Origin: Streptomyces sp. NRRL B-1140
GTDB taxonomy: Bacteria; Actinomycetota; Actinomycetes; Streptomycetales; Streptomycetaceae
Reading direction: 5' to 3'
Length of the DNA stretch: 47,549 nt
Assembly: GCF_001280065.1 (NCBI RefSeq)
Contig: NZ_LGEA01000112.1
Coordinates: 1-47,549, forward strand
Shown here piece by piece: positions 1-7,769 of this stretch (within the stretch, counting starts at the first letter, position 1; each line of letters opens with the position of its first letter). The notes beneath the pieces are model-generated. The model was not told where the DNA came from. It saw nothing but the letters and a program-made list of their open reading frames with translations, and did not search any database. The translations under genes and the position numbers were made by a program.

Positions 1-869
1 CCGGTGGGAGACGGGGCGGGGGAGTCCGTGGTGGAGGCGGCGGGAGACGTGGCGGCGGAGCCGGTGGTGGAGGCCGCCGCGACCGGGGTCACCGGCCGCA
101 CGAACCCGACCTTGATCCGGTCCGCGGTGCGCATCACGACGGGTGCCAGCAGCAGCCCGGCGCCCATGACGGCAGCGCCCGCGACCGCGTCGAGGAAGTA
201 GTGGTTGGCGGTGCCCATGACCACGATCGTCGTGATCAGGGGATAGGCGACCGCGGCCGCCTTCGTCGCACGCGTGCCGCCGTAGCGCCACAGCATCACT
301 CCGCACCACAGGGCCCAGCCCACGTGCAGACTCGGCATCGCCGCGTACTGGTTGGTCATGTTCCCCATGCCGCGCGGCGCGCTCGCCGCGCCTCCCCACC
401 AGCCGTAGGAGCTGTACTGGGCCATGGTGTCCACGAAACCGTGGCTCGCGTCGAGGAGCCGGGGCGGGCAGGTCGGCAGGAGTGTGAAGCCGATCAGGCC
501 GATGAGGGTGGACGTCATCAGCCAGGTGCGTGCGGCGCGATAGCGCACGGCCCGGGAGCGGAAGAGCCACACCAGCACCGCCGGGGTGACGAGATAGTGC
601 AGCGACGCGTACCAGAAGTCGGCGGGTATGCCTATCCAGGCCTCGCGCGTGAAGAAGCGGTTGAGCGGGTGCTCGAAGTTGAGGTACAGCGCCTTCTCGA
701 AGCGCAGGATCGTCAGTCCGTTGTCGACGGCGCCGGAGACGTCGCCGCGGGCGAGGAGCCGGCCGGCCGAGTAGCACGCGTACACCAGAAGGATCAGCGG
801 CAGCTCGGTCCACCAGCGCAGCCTTGGCGCGGGGGCCGCCTCGGTGCCCGGTGTCTCGGTGTGCGGCAT
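1..869 (-). CDS. PAP2_3-type membrane phosphatase/transferase (C-terminus off the window)
   Basis: The frame is open from ATG at 869 to the left edge, so the protein is at least 289 residues and its C-terminus is missing. A GGAGGA ribosome site lies about 8 bases before the ATG. It begins MPHTETPG and has about six hydrophobic segments. The motif PSLHVGW and the later NHYFLDAVAG supply the histidines and aspartate of the PAP2 (phosphatidic acid phosphatase type 2) fold, and PTCPPRLL between them is typical of the PAP2_3 / inositol-phosphoceramide-synthase-like branch. Members act on lipid phosphates or transfer lipid head groups at the membrane; the substrate here cannot be read. After the last membrane span the tail becomes low-complexity Ala/Thr/Ser/Pro (encoded by about positions 1-90). 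It is divergent from the histidine phosphatase gene at 1060. Confidence 0.8.
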   Translation of the reverse strand, partial: MPHTETPGTEAAPAPRLRWWTELPLILLVYACYSAGRLLARGDVSGAVDNGLTILRFEKALYLNFEHPLNRFFTREAWIGIPADFWYASLHYLVTPAVLVWLFRSRAVRYRAARTWLMTSTLIGLIGFTLLPTCPPRLLDASHGFVDTMAQYSSYGWWGGAASAPRGMGNMTNQYAAMPSLHVGWALWCGVMLWRYGGTRATKAAAVAYPLITTIVVMGTANHYFLDAVAGAAVMGAGLLLAPVVMRTADRIKVGFVRPVTPVAAASTTGSAATSPAASTTDSPAPSPT

Positions 870-1059
870 CCGATCGTCCTCCCCCTTCTTCGTCGTCACG
901 CGTAACCCGTTCGGCCGTGCCACTGTACGGCGTGGGCGGACGCACCGGGGTGCGCCTCCGGCCTTCGAAGACGCAGAGATCGCCCCCCGGGTTGCCCCCT
1001 GCGGACGTGCGCCATGATGGAGGAGTTCCCCTTGCGTTGTTCTTCCGGAGAGGTTTCCC

Positions 1060-1653
1060 ATGGCCGCGCGCATCCTGCTGGCCCGCCACGGACAGACCGA
1101 GTGGTCCCTGTCCGGCAAGCACACGGGCAGGACCGACGTGCCCCTTCTGGAGGAGGGCCGGCGCGGCGCCAAGCTGCTCGGCGAGCGCCTGCACCGGGCG
1201 CCGTACGAGGGCCTCGACGGCGTCGAGGTGCGTACCAGCCCGCTGGCACGCGCGCGTGAGACCTGCGAACTGGCCGGCTTCGGTGACCGCGCCCGGACCT
1301 GGGACACGCTGCTGGAGTGGGACTACGGGGCGTACGAGGGCATGACCCCGGCGGACATCCAGGCCGTCCGGCCCGGCTGGCTGATCTGGCGCGACGGCGT
1401 CCCGGGCGGCGAGTCGCTCACCGAGGTCACGGCACGCGCCGACGAGGTGGTCTCCTGGGCCCGCTCCGAGGACCGCGACGTCCTGGTCTTCGCCCACGGG
1501 CACATCCTGCGCTCCATCGGGGCGCGGTGGCTCGGCCTCCCGATCGACTTCGCGGCCCGGATACGACTGAACCCGACGTCCCTGTCGGTGCTGGGCTGGG
1601 CCTACGGAGAGCCGGCGATCGAGAGCTGGAACGACCTGGGGCACCTCGCGTAG
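1060..1653 (+). CDS. Histidine phosphatase (phosphoglycerate mutase-like)
   Basis: The 197-residue protein has the RHGQTEW signature at residues 9-15, where the His becomes phosphorylated. It also has [10 protein letters not shown] around residue 62, the EWDYGAYEG segment, and the second catalytic His in FAHGHILRS near residue 145. These match the compact acid-phosphatase-like branch of the histidine phosphatase superfamily, and the length is normal for it. A GGAGAGG ribosome site precedes the ATG by about 7 bases. The substrate (sugar phosphate or other small phosphoester) cannot be decided from sequence. It is a single gene, ending 25 bases from the convergent HTH/TPR regulator gene. Confidence 0.88.
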   Translation: MAARILLARHGQTEWSLSGKHTGRTDVPLLEEGRRGAKLLGERLHRAPYEGLDGVEVRTSPLARARETCELAGFGDRARTWDTLLEWDYGAYEGMTPADIQAVRPGWLIWRDGVPGGESLTEVTARADEVVSWARSEDRDVLVFAHGHILRSIGARWLGLPIDFAARIRLNPTSLSVLGWAYGEPAIESWNDLGHLA

Positions 1654-1661
1654 GTCTCAGG

Positions 1662-1675
1662 CCGGACACGTCCGG
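1662..1675. terminator. Small inverted repeat between convergent genes
   Basis: CCGGAC-AC-GTCCGG is a perfect 6-bp inverted repeat lying in the 25-base gap between the two convergent stop codons. With so small a loop the outer pairs would form about a 5-bp stem. No T-run follows on either strand, so a terminator role is only suggested by location. Confidence 0.3.
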
Positions 1676-1678
1676 TTC

Positions 1679-3142
1679 TCAAGCCATGCGCGGCGCCGAG
1701 GCGTGCCTCTCCAGGAACGCCGTCACCCCGGTGGCCCGGCGATGCGGCCGCAGCACCCGGGCCGTCGCCGCCAGCATTATCTGGACGCGCGACGACTGGA
1801 CCTCCTCCAGCAGATCCAGCACCCGCATCCCCGCCACCGCCGCCTCGTCCGGCCGGCCGCCGCGCGCGAGGTCGTCGGCCAGCTCCGCCGTGTACAGGGC
1901 GATGTTCCGGGTGAAGTGCGGATCCTGCAGCTCGGCGGCCCGGCGCGCATGCCGGGCCGCCCGGGGCCAGTCGCCCAGCGTGGACCAGCACTGCGCCTCC
2001 AGGCCCTCCAGTTCGGCCTCTCCGTAGAAGCTCATCCACTCGGGGTCTGCGTCCGAGGGGCCCCGTTCGAAGAAGGCCTGCGCCCGGGCCAGTGCCTGTT
2101 CGCAGCCGACGCGGTCGGCGAGCCCGGCCCAGCCGCCCGCCTCGCGCAGCGCGAGCAGCGACATCAGCCGGGCCGAGCCCACGGGCCGGGCGACGCGCTG
2201 TGCGGCCTGGGCCGCCCGGACCGCCTCGCGCGGCCGGCCCGCGTCGCGCGCGAGGAACGCCGTGTTGCAGAAGGCGTGCGCCTCCAGGCCGGGATCCCCG
2301 GTCATCCGGGCGGTCGCCAGGGCCTCCGCGTAGTGCGAGCGGGCGTCGTCGAAGCGCCCCGAGTCGTGCGCCAGCCAGCCCACCGAGATGGCCAGTTCAC
2401 CGGCGCCCGAGTAGAGCCGGTCGGCCGTCGTCTGGCGGGTCGCCCCGGCGTCCAGCAGGGCGTAGGCGGCACGCAGCGGGGCGGCGGCGCGGCGGTAGAG
2501 ACCGTCGGCGCCGTGCCGGTCGTCGAGCAGCCGGATCCGGCGGACGGCTTCTTCCAGGGCGCCCGCGTCGCTCGCCCCGGCGCGGTGCACGGGGCGGCGC
2601 ACCGGGTGCTGCGCCGCCGCGGCGTCGCGGGCGAGGCCGACAGGCCCCAGTGAGGCGGCGGCCACCGTGGCGCCTCCGCCGGTCATGAACGCGCGACGTA
2701 GCACGTCGCTCTCCTCGTAGGTGTCGTGCGGGTGGTACGGGTCGTACGGGTTCCGCGTTTCATACGGATCGCACTCCCTGCTGGTCTCACTCGTGGCGTT
2801 CGCCCGGTTCGCGGAGCGCGGCAGGGGCGCGCCCTCGGTCTCGCGCGCCTGGCGTCCGCGTACCGACGAGCGGGGCGCGAACCCCAGGTCGGTGAGTGTG
2901 CGTCCCGGGAACATGTGCAGAAACACCCGTTCGTAGGCGTAGTTGGGACAGCGGATCTCGCCCGCCTCGACCCGGCCGATGTACCGAGCGTCACAGCTGA
3001 CCTGCTCGCCGATCTCGAGCCCGGCCCGGCGGATCGCCGCGGCGAACTCGGCCGGCGAGCGCTGTCCGCGCAGCCGCCGGAAGGCGAGATTCGGCCGTGG
3101 CGGCCGGTTGGGTCGAGACGAGGTCACTGTTGACGACGCCAT
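1679..3142 (-). CDS. HTH/TPR transcriptional regulator of NsdA-like architecture
   Basis: The 487-residue protein starts at ATG 3142 (MASSTVTSS), chosen because GGGAGG lies just upstream; the same frame runs 41 codons further but has no ribosome site there. Residues about 20-75 form a helix-turn-helix-like segment (RSPAEFAAAIRRAG ... YIGRVEAGEIRCPNY). Residues about 125-150 are a Tyr/Asp/Pro/His-rich linker. This is followed by LRRAFMTGGGATVAAASLG, an Arg-then-hydrophobic stretch seen in many Streptomyces regulators of this type. The rest is Ala/Arg/Leu-rich helix-hairpin repeats resembling tetratricopeptide repeats. Known members of this layout, such as NsdA, modulate development and antibiotic production; a similar role here is inference. 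It is divergent from the small gene at 3438. Confidence 0.72.
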   Translation of the reverse strand: MASSTVTSSRPNRPPRPNLAFRRLRGQRSPAEFAAAIRRAGLEIGEQVSCDARYIGRVEAGEIRCPNYAYERVFLHMFPGRTLTDLGFAPRSSVRGRQARETEGAPLPRSANRANATSETSRECDPYETRNPYDPYHPHDTYEESDVLRRAFMTGGGATVAAASLGPVGLARDAAAAQHPVRRPVHRAGASDAGALEEAVRRIRLLDDRHGADGLYRRAAAPLRAAYALLDAGATRQTTADRLYSGAGELAISVGWLAHDSGRFDDARSHYAEALATARMTGDPGLEAHAFCNTAFLARDAGRPREAVRAAQAAQRVARPVGSARLMSLLALREAGGWAGLADRVGCEQALARAQAFFERGPSDADPEWMSFYGEAELEGLEAQCWSTLGDWPRAARHARRAAELQDPHFTRNIALYTAELADDLARGGRPDEAAVAGMRVLDLLEEVQSSRVQIMLAATARVLRPHRRATGVTAFLERHASAPRMA

Positions 3143-3437
3143 GGCCGGGTCCTCCCGTGCGAACCGTCGAACCATGCCGGACGCGGGCCGACTTGCGGTG
3201 AGTTGTCCGCGTGGTCCGCTCGTGTCCGGCGAGCAAGAACGTACCTGCTGTGATGGAGTCACCACGCTGGGTTTGGCTACAAACCGGATATCTCATGCGT
3301 GATCTGCCATGAACTGCCATCCTTTGCGGCTGACTTCCGCCGTAGCCGTTGACACCTCGCCGCGTTGAACCTCGCGGACCGGGAGGCCCCCGCTCCCGAC
3401 CGCTCGTCCAAGCAGGGGTTCTCGTGGTGGAGGCCGG
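3143..3437. other. Intergenic region between divergent genes
   Basis: These 295 bases must hold the promoters of the HTH/TPR regulator (minus) and of the small gene at 3438 (plus). A TTGACA hexamer occurs at 3349-3354 on the plus strand, but I see no convincing -10 at the right spacing. No strong palindrome or hairpin was seen. Confidence 0.4.
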
Positions 3438-3833
3438 ATGGAGACCAGCCGGATCAGCGATCCTCGTACACCGCCGGGCGCACCGGCGGCCGGCTGCGAT
3501 GTGGTGACGGTGCCGGCCCGGCAGGGGCTGGAGGCGGTCGACATCCTGCGCCGGGGACCGGTGGACGCGGTGGGCCCCGTACTGCACGACGGCGGCGGCG
3601 ACACCCTGGGCTTCCTGGTGCCGCCGGGGACGGCCGCCGCGTGGGACGTGCCGGGGAGCACCTGCACCGAGACCGGCGGACGCGGACCGGCCCTGACGCC
3701 CGAGCCTCCCGTCGAGGGCTCGGACTGGCTGCTGCCACCCGGCGAGGCGGACCTCGCGACCGACCCCGCGGTGCTGCGCGAGGCCCTGGGGGAGGCCGCC
3801 CGGATGATCAGAGCGGCGGACAGCTGCCGCTGA
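3438..3833 (+). CDS. Small conserved Streptomyces protein with LVPPGTA motif
   Basis: The 131-residue soluble protein starts METSRISD, with GGAGG a few bases before the ATG. The core reads CDVVTVPARQGLEAVDIL, then GPVLHDGGGDTLGFLVPPGTAAAWDVPG. This pattern recurs in a Streptomyces family of short proteins and in the N-terminus of some proteins annotated as bifunctional primase/polymerase-like. I recognise the pattern but know no function for it. No signal peptide, membrane span or catalytic motif is visible. It is transcribed away from the HTH/TPR regulator and ends 100 bases before the spermidine-synthase-like gene. Confidence 0.62.
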   Translation: METSRISDPRTPPGAPAAGCDVVTVPARQGLEAVDILRRGPVDAVGPVLHDGGGDTLGFLVPPGTAAAWDVPGSTCTETGGRGPALTPEPPVEGSDWLLPPGEADLATDPAVLREALGEAARMIRAADSCR

Positions 3834-3933
3834 GGCCACCTCGCCGCCGTCGGGCCCCTCGCCCCCTCGCTCCCTCGACCCCGGGCGGCCGGAGCGTACC
3901 TCCCGCTCGACGGCCCACCCCGATAATGGCCCC

Positions 3934-4803
3934 ATGGGAAAGTCCAAGGGCGGCCGGCGCAGACAGGCCGGTGCCGAGGCCGTCGTCGTCAGCGTCGACG
4001 GCGGGCTCGCCGAGCTCATCCCCGACCGCGAGCGGGCCCGGGCCTGGACGCTGGTGATCGACGGGGCTCCGCAGTCGCACGTCGACCTGGACGACCCGGC
4101 GTACCTGTCCTTCGAGTACCAGCGCCGCCTCGGCCATGTGATCGACCTGGTCGCCCCGCCCGGACGGCCCCTGCACGCCGTGCACCTCGGCGGTGGCGCT
4201 CTCACCCTCGCGCGCTACGTCGCCGCCACCCGGCCCCGCTCCACCCAGCAGGTCGTCGAACGCGACGGCACTCTCGTCCAACTGGTCCGCCGCGAACTGC
4301 CCTTGGATCCCAACGCGCGCATACGGGTGCGCTCCACCGACGCCCGCGCGGGCCTCGCCAAGGTGCCGGACGGCTGGGCCGACCTCGTCATCACCGATGT
4401 GTTCGACGGGGCCCGGACCCCGGCCCACCTGACCTCGACCGAGTTCCTCGACGACGTGCGCAGGGCGCTCCGGCCCGGCGGTGTCTACGCCGCCAACCTC
4501 GCCGACGGGCCGCCGCTCGCCCACCTGCGCGGCCAGATCGCCACGGCCGCCGCCCGCTTCGAGCAGCTCGCGCTGATCGCGGATCCGGCGGTGCTGCGCG
4601 GCAAGCGCTTCGGAAACGCCGTGCTGGTCGCCTCCGACCACCCGCTGCCCGTGGCCGAGCTGACCCGCCTCGCCGCCTCCGATCCGCACCCCGCCCGTGT
4701 CGAACACGGCAGGACCCTCACCGACTTCACCGGCGGGGCCGCACCCGTCACGGACCTCGCGGCGGTGGCGTCACCGGCACCGCCGCCGTCGGTGTTCAGC
4801 TGA
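3934..4803 (+). CDS. Spermidine synthase-like (SAM-fold) protein
   Basis: The 289-residue protein has a Rossmann-type nucleoside-binding site, HLGGGALTLARYVA near residues 88-101, and the acidic-end motif VVERDGTLV. DLVITDVFDGARTPAHLTS is at the position of the catalytic strand of the polyamine synthase/methyltransferase fold. Streptomyces genomes usually label this family spermidine synthase. The canonical aminopropyltransferase catalytic segment (DSTDPVGP-like) is replaced here by TDVFDGARTP, so true aminopropyl transfer is doubtful and a methyltransferase-like or unknown activity is possible. The N-terminus is basic (GKSKGGRRRQ). No clear ribosome site precedes ATG 3934; a leaderless or weakly translated start is possible. 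Confidence 0.75.
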   Translation: MGKSKGGRRRQAGAEAVVVSVDGGLAELIPDRERARAWTLVIDGAPQSHVDLDDPAYLSFEYQRRLGHVIDLVAPPGRPLHAVHLGGGALTLARYVAATRPRSTQQVVERDGTLVQLVRRELPLDPNARIRVRSTDARAGLAKVPDGWADLVITDVFDGARTPAHLTSTEFLDDVRRALRPGGVYAANLADGPPLAHLRGQIATAAARFEQLALIADPAVLRGKRFGNAVLVASDHPLPVAELTRLAASDPHPARVEHGRTLTDFTGGAAPVTDLAAVASPAPPPSVFS

Positions 4804-4846
4804 CCGGCCACGGCGCTCAGCGCGTGCCGACGGCCGCCCACCGCGC

Positions 4847-5359
4847 TCAGTAGGTCCCGATCTCCACCCGCGGCGGCCCGTCGTGCCAGGTGCAGAACAC
4901 CGACACCCGGTCCGCGCCCGAGGAGAACTCCACGCGGATCCACGACTCCGTCTTCCACACCTGCATCGACCAGCCCGCCCCGGGCGTCGCAGAGACCAGC
5001 GAGGCGGACGTCCTCCCGAGGTCGAAGACCGCCCGGCCGCCGTCGGTGTCGTAGCTCCTGACCCGGCCGGAGGCGGCGGGGGCGGCGGTGCCGGCCGACG
5101 GCGTGGGGGAGGGGCTCGGGCCGGCGGACGCCGGAGGCGTGCTCGGCTGCCGCCGCTTGGGCGCGGGGGTGCGTTCCGGCGGGGTCGGCGGCGCCTTCGG
5201 CTCCCGTGTGGACGACGTGTCGGCGGCCTTGATGGGCAGCGCGCGCGGCGGGTCGTAGGCCGTGCCCGCCATCACCGTGTGGACACCCCACCACGACAGC
5301 GTGACCGCCGCGCCCGTGGCGAGCAGCCAGGCCAGTACGTGTACGAGTCCTCTGCGCAT
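4847..5359 (-). CDS. Membrane-anchored or secreted proline-rich protein
   Basis: The 170-residue protein starts at ATG 5359 (MRRGLVHV), the only sensible start in frame. Residues about 5-31 are hydrophobic and act as signal anchor or signal peptide. Residues about 45-95 are a Pro/Thr/Ser/Lys linker typical of wall-spanning regions. The C-terminal 75 residues (from GRVRSYDTDGG) form a small domain with several Trp (GWSMQVWKTESWIRV) and one Cys, and end VEIGTY. I do not recognise the domain. It is divergent from the two-component system at 5491 with about 130 bases between, so it may be a target or partner of that system; this is inference from position only. Confidence 0.7.
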   Translation of the reverse strand: MRRGLVHVLAWLLATGAAVTLSWWGVHTVMAGTAYDPPRALPIKAADTSSTREPKAPPTPPERTPAPKRRQPSTPPASAGPSPSPTPSAGTAAPAASGRVRSYDTDGGRAVFDLGRTSASLVSATPGAGWSMQVWKTESWIRVEFSSGADRVSVFCTWHDGPPRVEIGTY

Positions 5360-5490
5360 CGCGGGCCATACTGCCTCACGCGCCCCACGCGTGGCCCGCA
5401 AACGGCGTCCCGCGGGGGCCCGTTGTCCCCAGCCGGACAGTTGTCCACAGCCCCCCACCCGGCTGTTCGAGATGGCGTACGGTGCGGCGC

Positions 5491-6189
5491 ATGGCAAGTG
5501 TGCTCGTGGTCGAGGACGACCAGTTCGTACGCTCGGCGCTGATCCGCCACCTGACCGACGCCTCGCACACCGTGCGCAGCGTCGGGACGGCACTGGAGGC
5601 GCTGCGCGAGGTCGCCCACGTCTGCTTCGACGTGGTGATCCTGGACCTCGGACTGCCCGATCTCGACGGGTCCGAGGCCCTGAAGATGCTGCGCGGGATT
5701 ACGGACGTACCGGTGATCGTCGCCACCGCCCGGGACGACGAGACGGAGATCGTCCGGCTGCTGAACGCCGGGGCGGACGACTACCTGACCAAGCCCTTCT
5801 CGGTGGAGCACCTCTCGGCCCGCATGGCGGCCGTGCTGCGCCGTGCCCGCTCCGGGGCCGCGGAAGCGGAGCCGTCCCCCGCGATCCGGGTCGGCGGCCT
5901 GACCGTCGACCCGCTGCGCCGTCAGGCCGAGCTGGACGGTGCGCGACTCGACCTCACCCGCCGCGAGTTCGACCTGCTCGCCTTCCTGGCCCGCCGGCCC
6001 GGCGTCGTCGTCCCCCGCAGGGAGCTGCTCGCCGAGGTGTGGCAGCAGTCCTACGGCGACGACCAGACCATCGACGTCCATCTGTCCTGGCTGCGGAGGA
6101 AGTTGGGCGAGACGGCGGCCAGCCCGCGCTATCTGCACACCCTTCGGGGCGTCGGTGTGAAGCTCGAACCACCGGGCGCGCCGCGATGA
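5491..6189 (+). CDS. OmpR-family response regulator
   Basis: The protein is 232 residues from ATG 5491; an upstream in-frame GTG at 5482 is an alternative that would add three residues. The receiver domain shows E8/D9/D10, phospho-acceptor D52 in VVILDLGLPD, T79 in VATARD and K101 in LTKPF. The C-terminal half (residues about 130-225) is a winged-helix DNA-binding domain with LTRREFDLLAFLARRPG and the wing TLRGVGVKL. It shares an ATGA overlap with the sensor kinase gene that follows, so the two are translationally coupled and form a two-component pair. Regulated genes cannot be named. Confidence 0.93.
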   Translation: MASVLVVEDDQFVRSALIRHLTDASHTVRSVGTALEALREVAHVCFDVVILDLGLPDLDGSEALKMLRGITDVPVIVATARDDETEIVRLLNAGADDYLTKPFSVEHLSARMAAVLRRARSGAAEAEPSPAIRVGGLTVDPLRRQAELDGARLDLTRREFDLLAFLARRPGVVVPRRELLAEVWQQSYGDDQTIDVHLSWLRRKLGETAASPRYLHTLRGVGVKLEPPGAPR

Positions 6190-7583
6190 GGTGGGCCCTG
6201 GTCAAGGTGTCGCTGGCCGTGACCACCATGGTCGTGGTCGCCTTCGCGGTACCGCTCGGACTCGTCATCCGCGAGATGGCCCGCGACCGCGCCTTCTCGA
6301 ACGCCGAGCGGGAGGCCGCCGCCGTCGCCCCGGCCCTGTCCATCACCACCGACCGCGACCAGCTCGAACGGGTCGTCGCCGCCGCCGGTTCCGACGCCGG
6401 GATGGCCGTGCATCTCCCCGCGGGGGGCGGCAAGGAAGCCCTCGAACTGGGGCGGCGGCGCGCCGCCGACCAGGACATCGCGGCCGTGCGCAGGCTGGGC
6501 CGCGCCTCCACCACGGGCGTCCCCGGTGGCTCGACGCTGCTCCAGCCGGTCGCGCTCAGCACCGGCAAGATCGCGGTCGTCGAGGTGTACGTGCCGGAGT
6601 CCGACGTCACCAACGGCGTGGGCACGGCCTGGGCCGTGCTCGCCGCGGTCGGGGTGGCGCTGATCCTCGGCTCGGTCGCGGTCGCCGACCGGCTGGGCGT
6701 GCGCATGGTCCGGCCCGCGCAGCGCCTGGTCGAGGGGGCGCACGACCTGGGAGAGGGCCGGCTCGGCGCCCGCGTGCCCGAGGAAGGCCCGAGCGAGCTG
6801 CGGCTCGCGGCGGTCGCGTTCAACTCGATGGCCGACCAGGTCGTCCAGCTCCTGGCGAACGAGCGGGAGCTGGCGGCCGACCTGTCCCACCGGCTGCGCA
6901 CGCCCCTGACCGTGCTGCGGCTCAACACCGCCTCGCTCGGCGAGGGGCCGGCCGCCGACCAGACCCGGACCGCGGTCGAGCAGCTGGAGCGTGAGGTCGA
7001 CACCATCATCCGTACGGCCCGGGAGGCCAAGCCGCAGACGGCCGCGGCCGGTCCGGGCGCCGGGTGCGACGCGGCCGAGGTGGTCCGGGAGCGGATGGCG
7101 TTCTGGTCGGCGCTAGCGGAGGACGAGGGCCGCAAGTGGCGGGTGGCCGGGGCCGACCGGCCGGTGCGCATACCCGTGGCCCGCGCCGACCTGGCAGCCG
7201 CGCTCGACGCGCTGCTCGGGAACGTCTTCCGGCACACCGCGGAGGGCACCGCCTTCGCGGTCGACGTGCACAACGGCGAGGACGCGGTGATCGTCCTCGT
7301 CTCCGACGCGGGTCCGGGCATACCCGACCCCGAGACGGCGATGGCGCGCGGCCGCGGCTCCGGGAGCGACGGCTCCACCGGACTCGGCCTGGACATCGTG
7401 CGCCGGCTCGCGGAGTCCACCGGCGGGGACGTACGGATCGGCTCCTCGGTGCTCGGCGGGGCCGAGGTGCGGATCTGGATCCAGCCGGCCGGCCGCGCCC
7501 CGGCCGGCGGCGGGCACCGGCAGATGCGGCGGCGCCGCCCCGGCAGGCTCGCTGCCGTGTACAACCGCTCCCGGTCCCGCTGA
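6186..7583 (+). CDS. Sensor histidine kinase
   Basis: The 465-residue protein starts at ATG 6186, overlapping the regulator stop by four bases. It has two membrane spans (residues about 5-27 and 149-168) around an extracytoplasmic domain of about 120 residues. A HAMP linker follows (RLVEGAHDLGEGRLGARVP), then the HisKA box LSHRLRTPLTVLR with phosphorylated H235. The ATPase domain has N box LLGNVFRHT, G1 box DAGPGIPDP and G2 box GLGLDIVRRLAES. It phosphorylates the regulator at 5491. The C-terminus is basic (RRRRPGRLAAVYNRSRSR), an unusual tail. The stimulus is unknown. Confidence 0.93.
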   Translation: MRWALVKVSLAVTTMVVVAFAVPLGLVIREMARDRAFSNAEREAAAVAPALSITTDRDQLERVVAAAGSDAGMAVHLPAGGGKEALELGRRRAADQDIAAVRRLGRASTTGVPGGSTLLQPVALSTGKIAVVEVYVPESDVTNGVGTAWAVLAAVGVALILGSVAVADRLGVRMVRPAQRLVEGAHDLGEGRLGARVPEEGPSELRLAAVAFNSMADQVVQLLANERELAADLSHRLRTPLTVLRLNTASLGEGPAADQTRTAVEQLEREVDTIIRTAREAKPQTAAAGPGAGCDAAEVVRERMAFWSALAEDEGRKWRVAGADRPVRIPVARADLAAALDALLGNVFRHTAEGTAFAVDVHNGEDAVIVLVSDAGPGIPDPETAMARGRGSGSDGSTGLGLDIVRRLAESTGGDVRIGSSVLGGAEVRIWIQPAGRAPAGGGHRQMRRRRPGRLAAVYNRSRSR

Positions 7584-7655
7584 GCATTCCCGAAACCGCG
7601 TCTTCACGGGACGGTCACGTTTCGACAAATGAAGGCGACGGCTCTTGACGTGTGA

Positions 7656-7667
7656 CCGGACATCCGG
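7656..7667. promoter_or_regulatory. Inverted repeat upstream of sugar ABC operon
   Basis: CCGGA-CA-TCCGG is a 12-base inverted repeat just after TTGACG (7645-7650), about 100 bases before the lipoprotein gene. It could be a regulator site overlapping a promoter. It does not match the CebR-type TGGGAGCGCTCCCA pattern. Confidence 0.3.
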
Positions 7668-7769
7668 CTGTCATTGCGCCACCGTGTTCGGTCAAGTTGG
7701 TTTCTGGTCGATTGCGACTGGATTTCACGCCACACCCTCATGGCCGGACCCTGCCTTCAGGAGCAGTTC

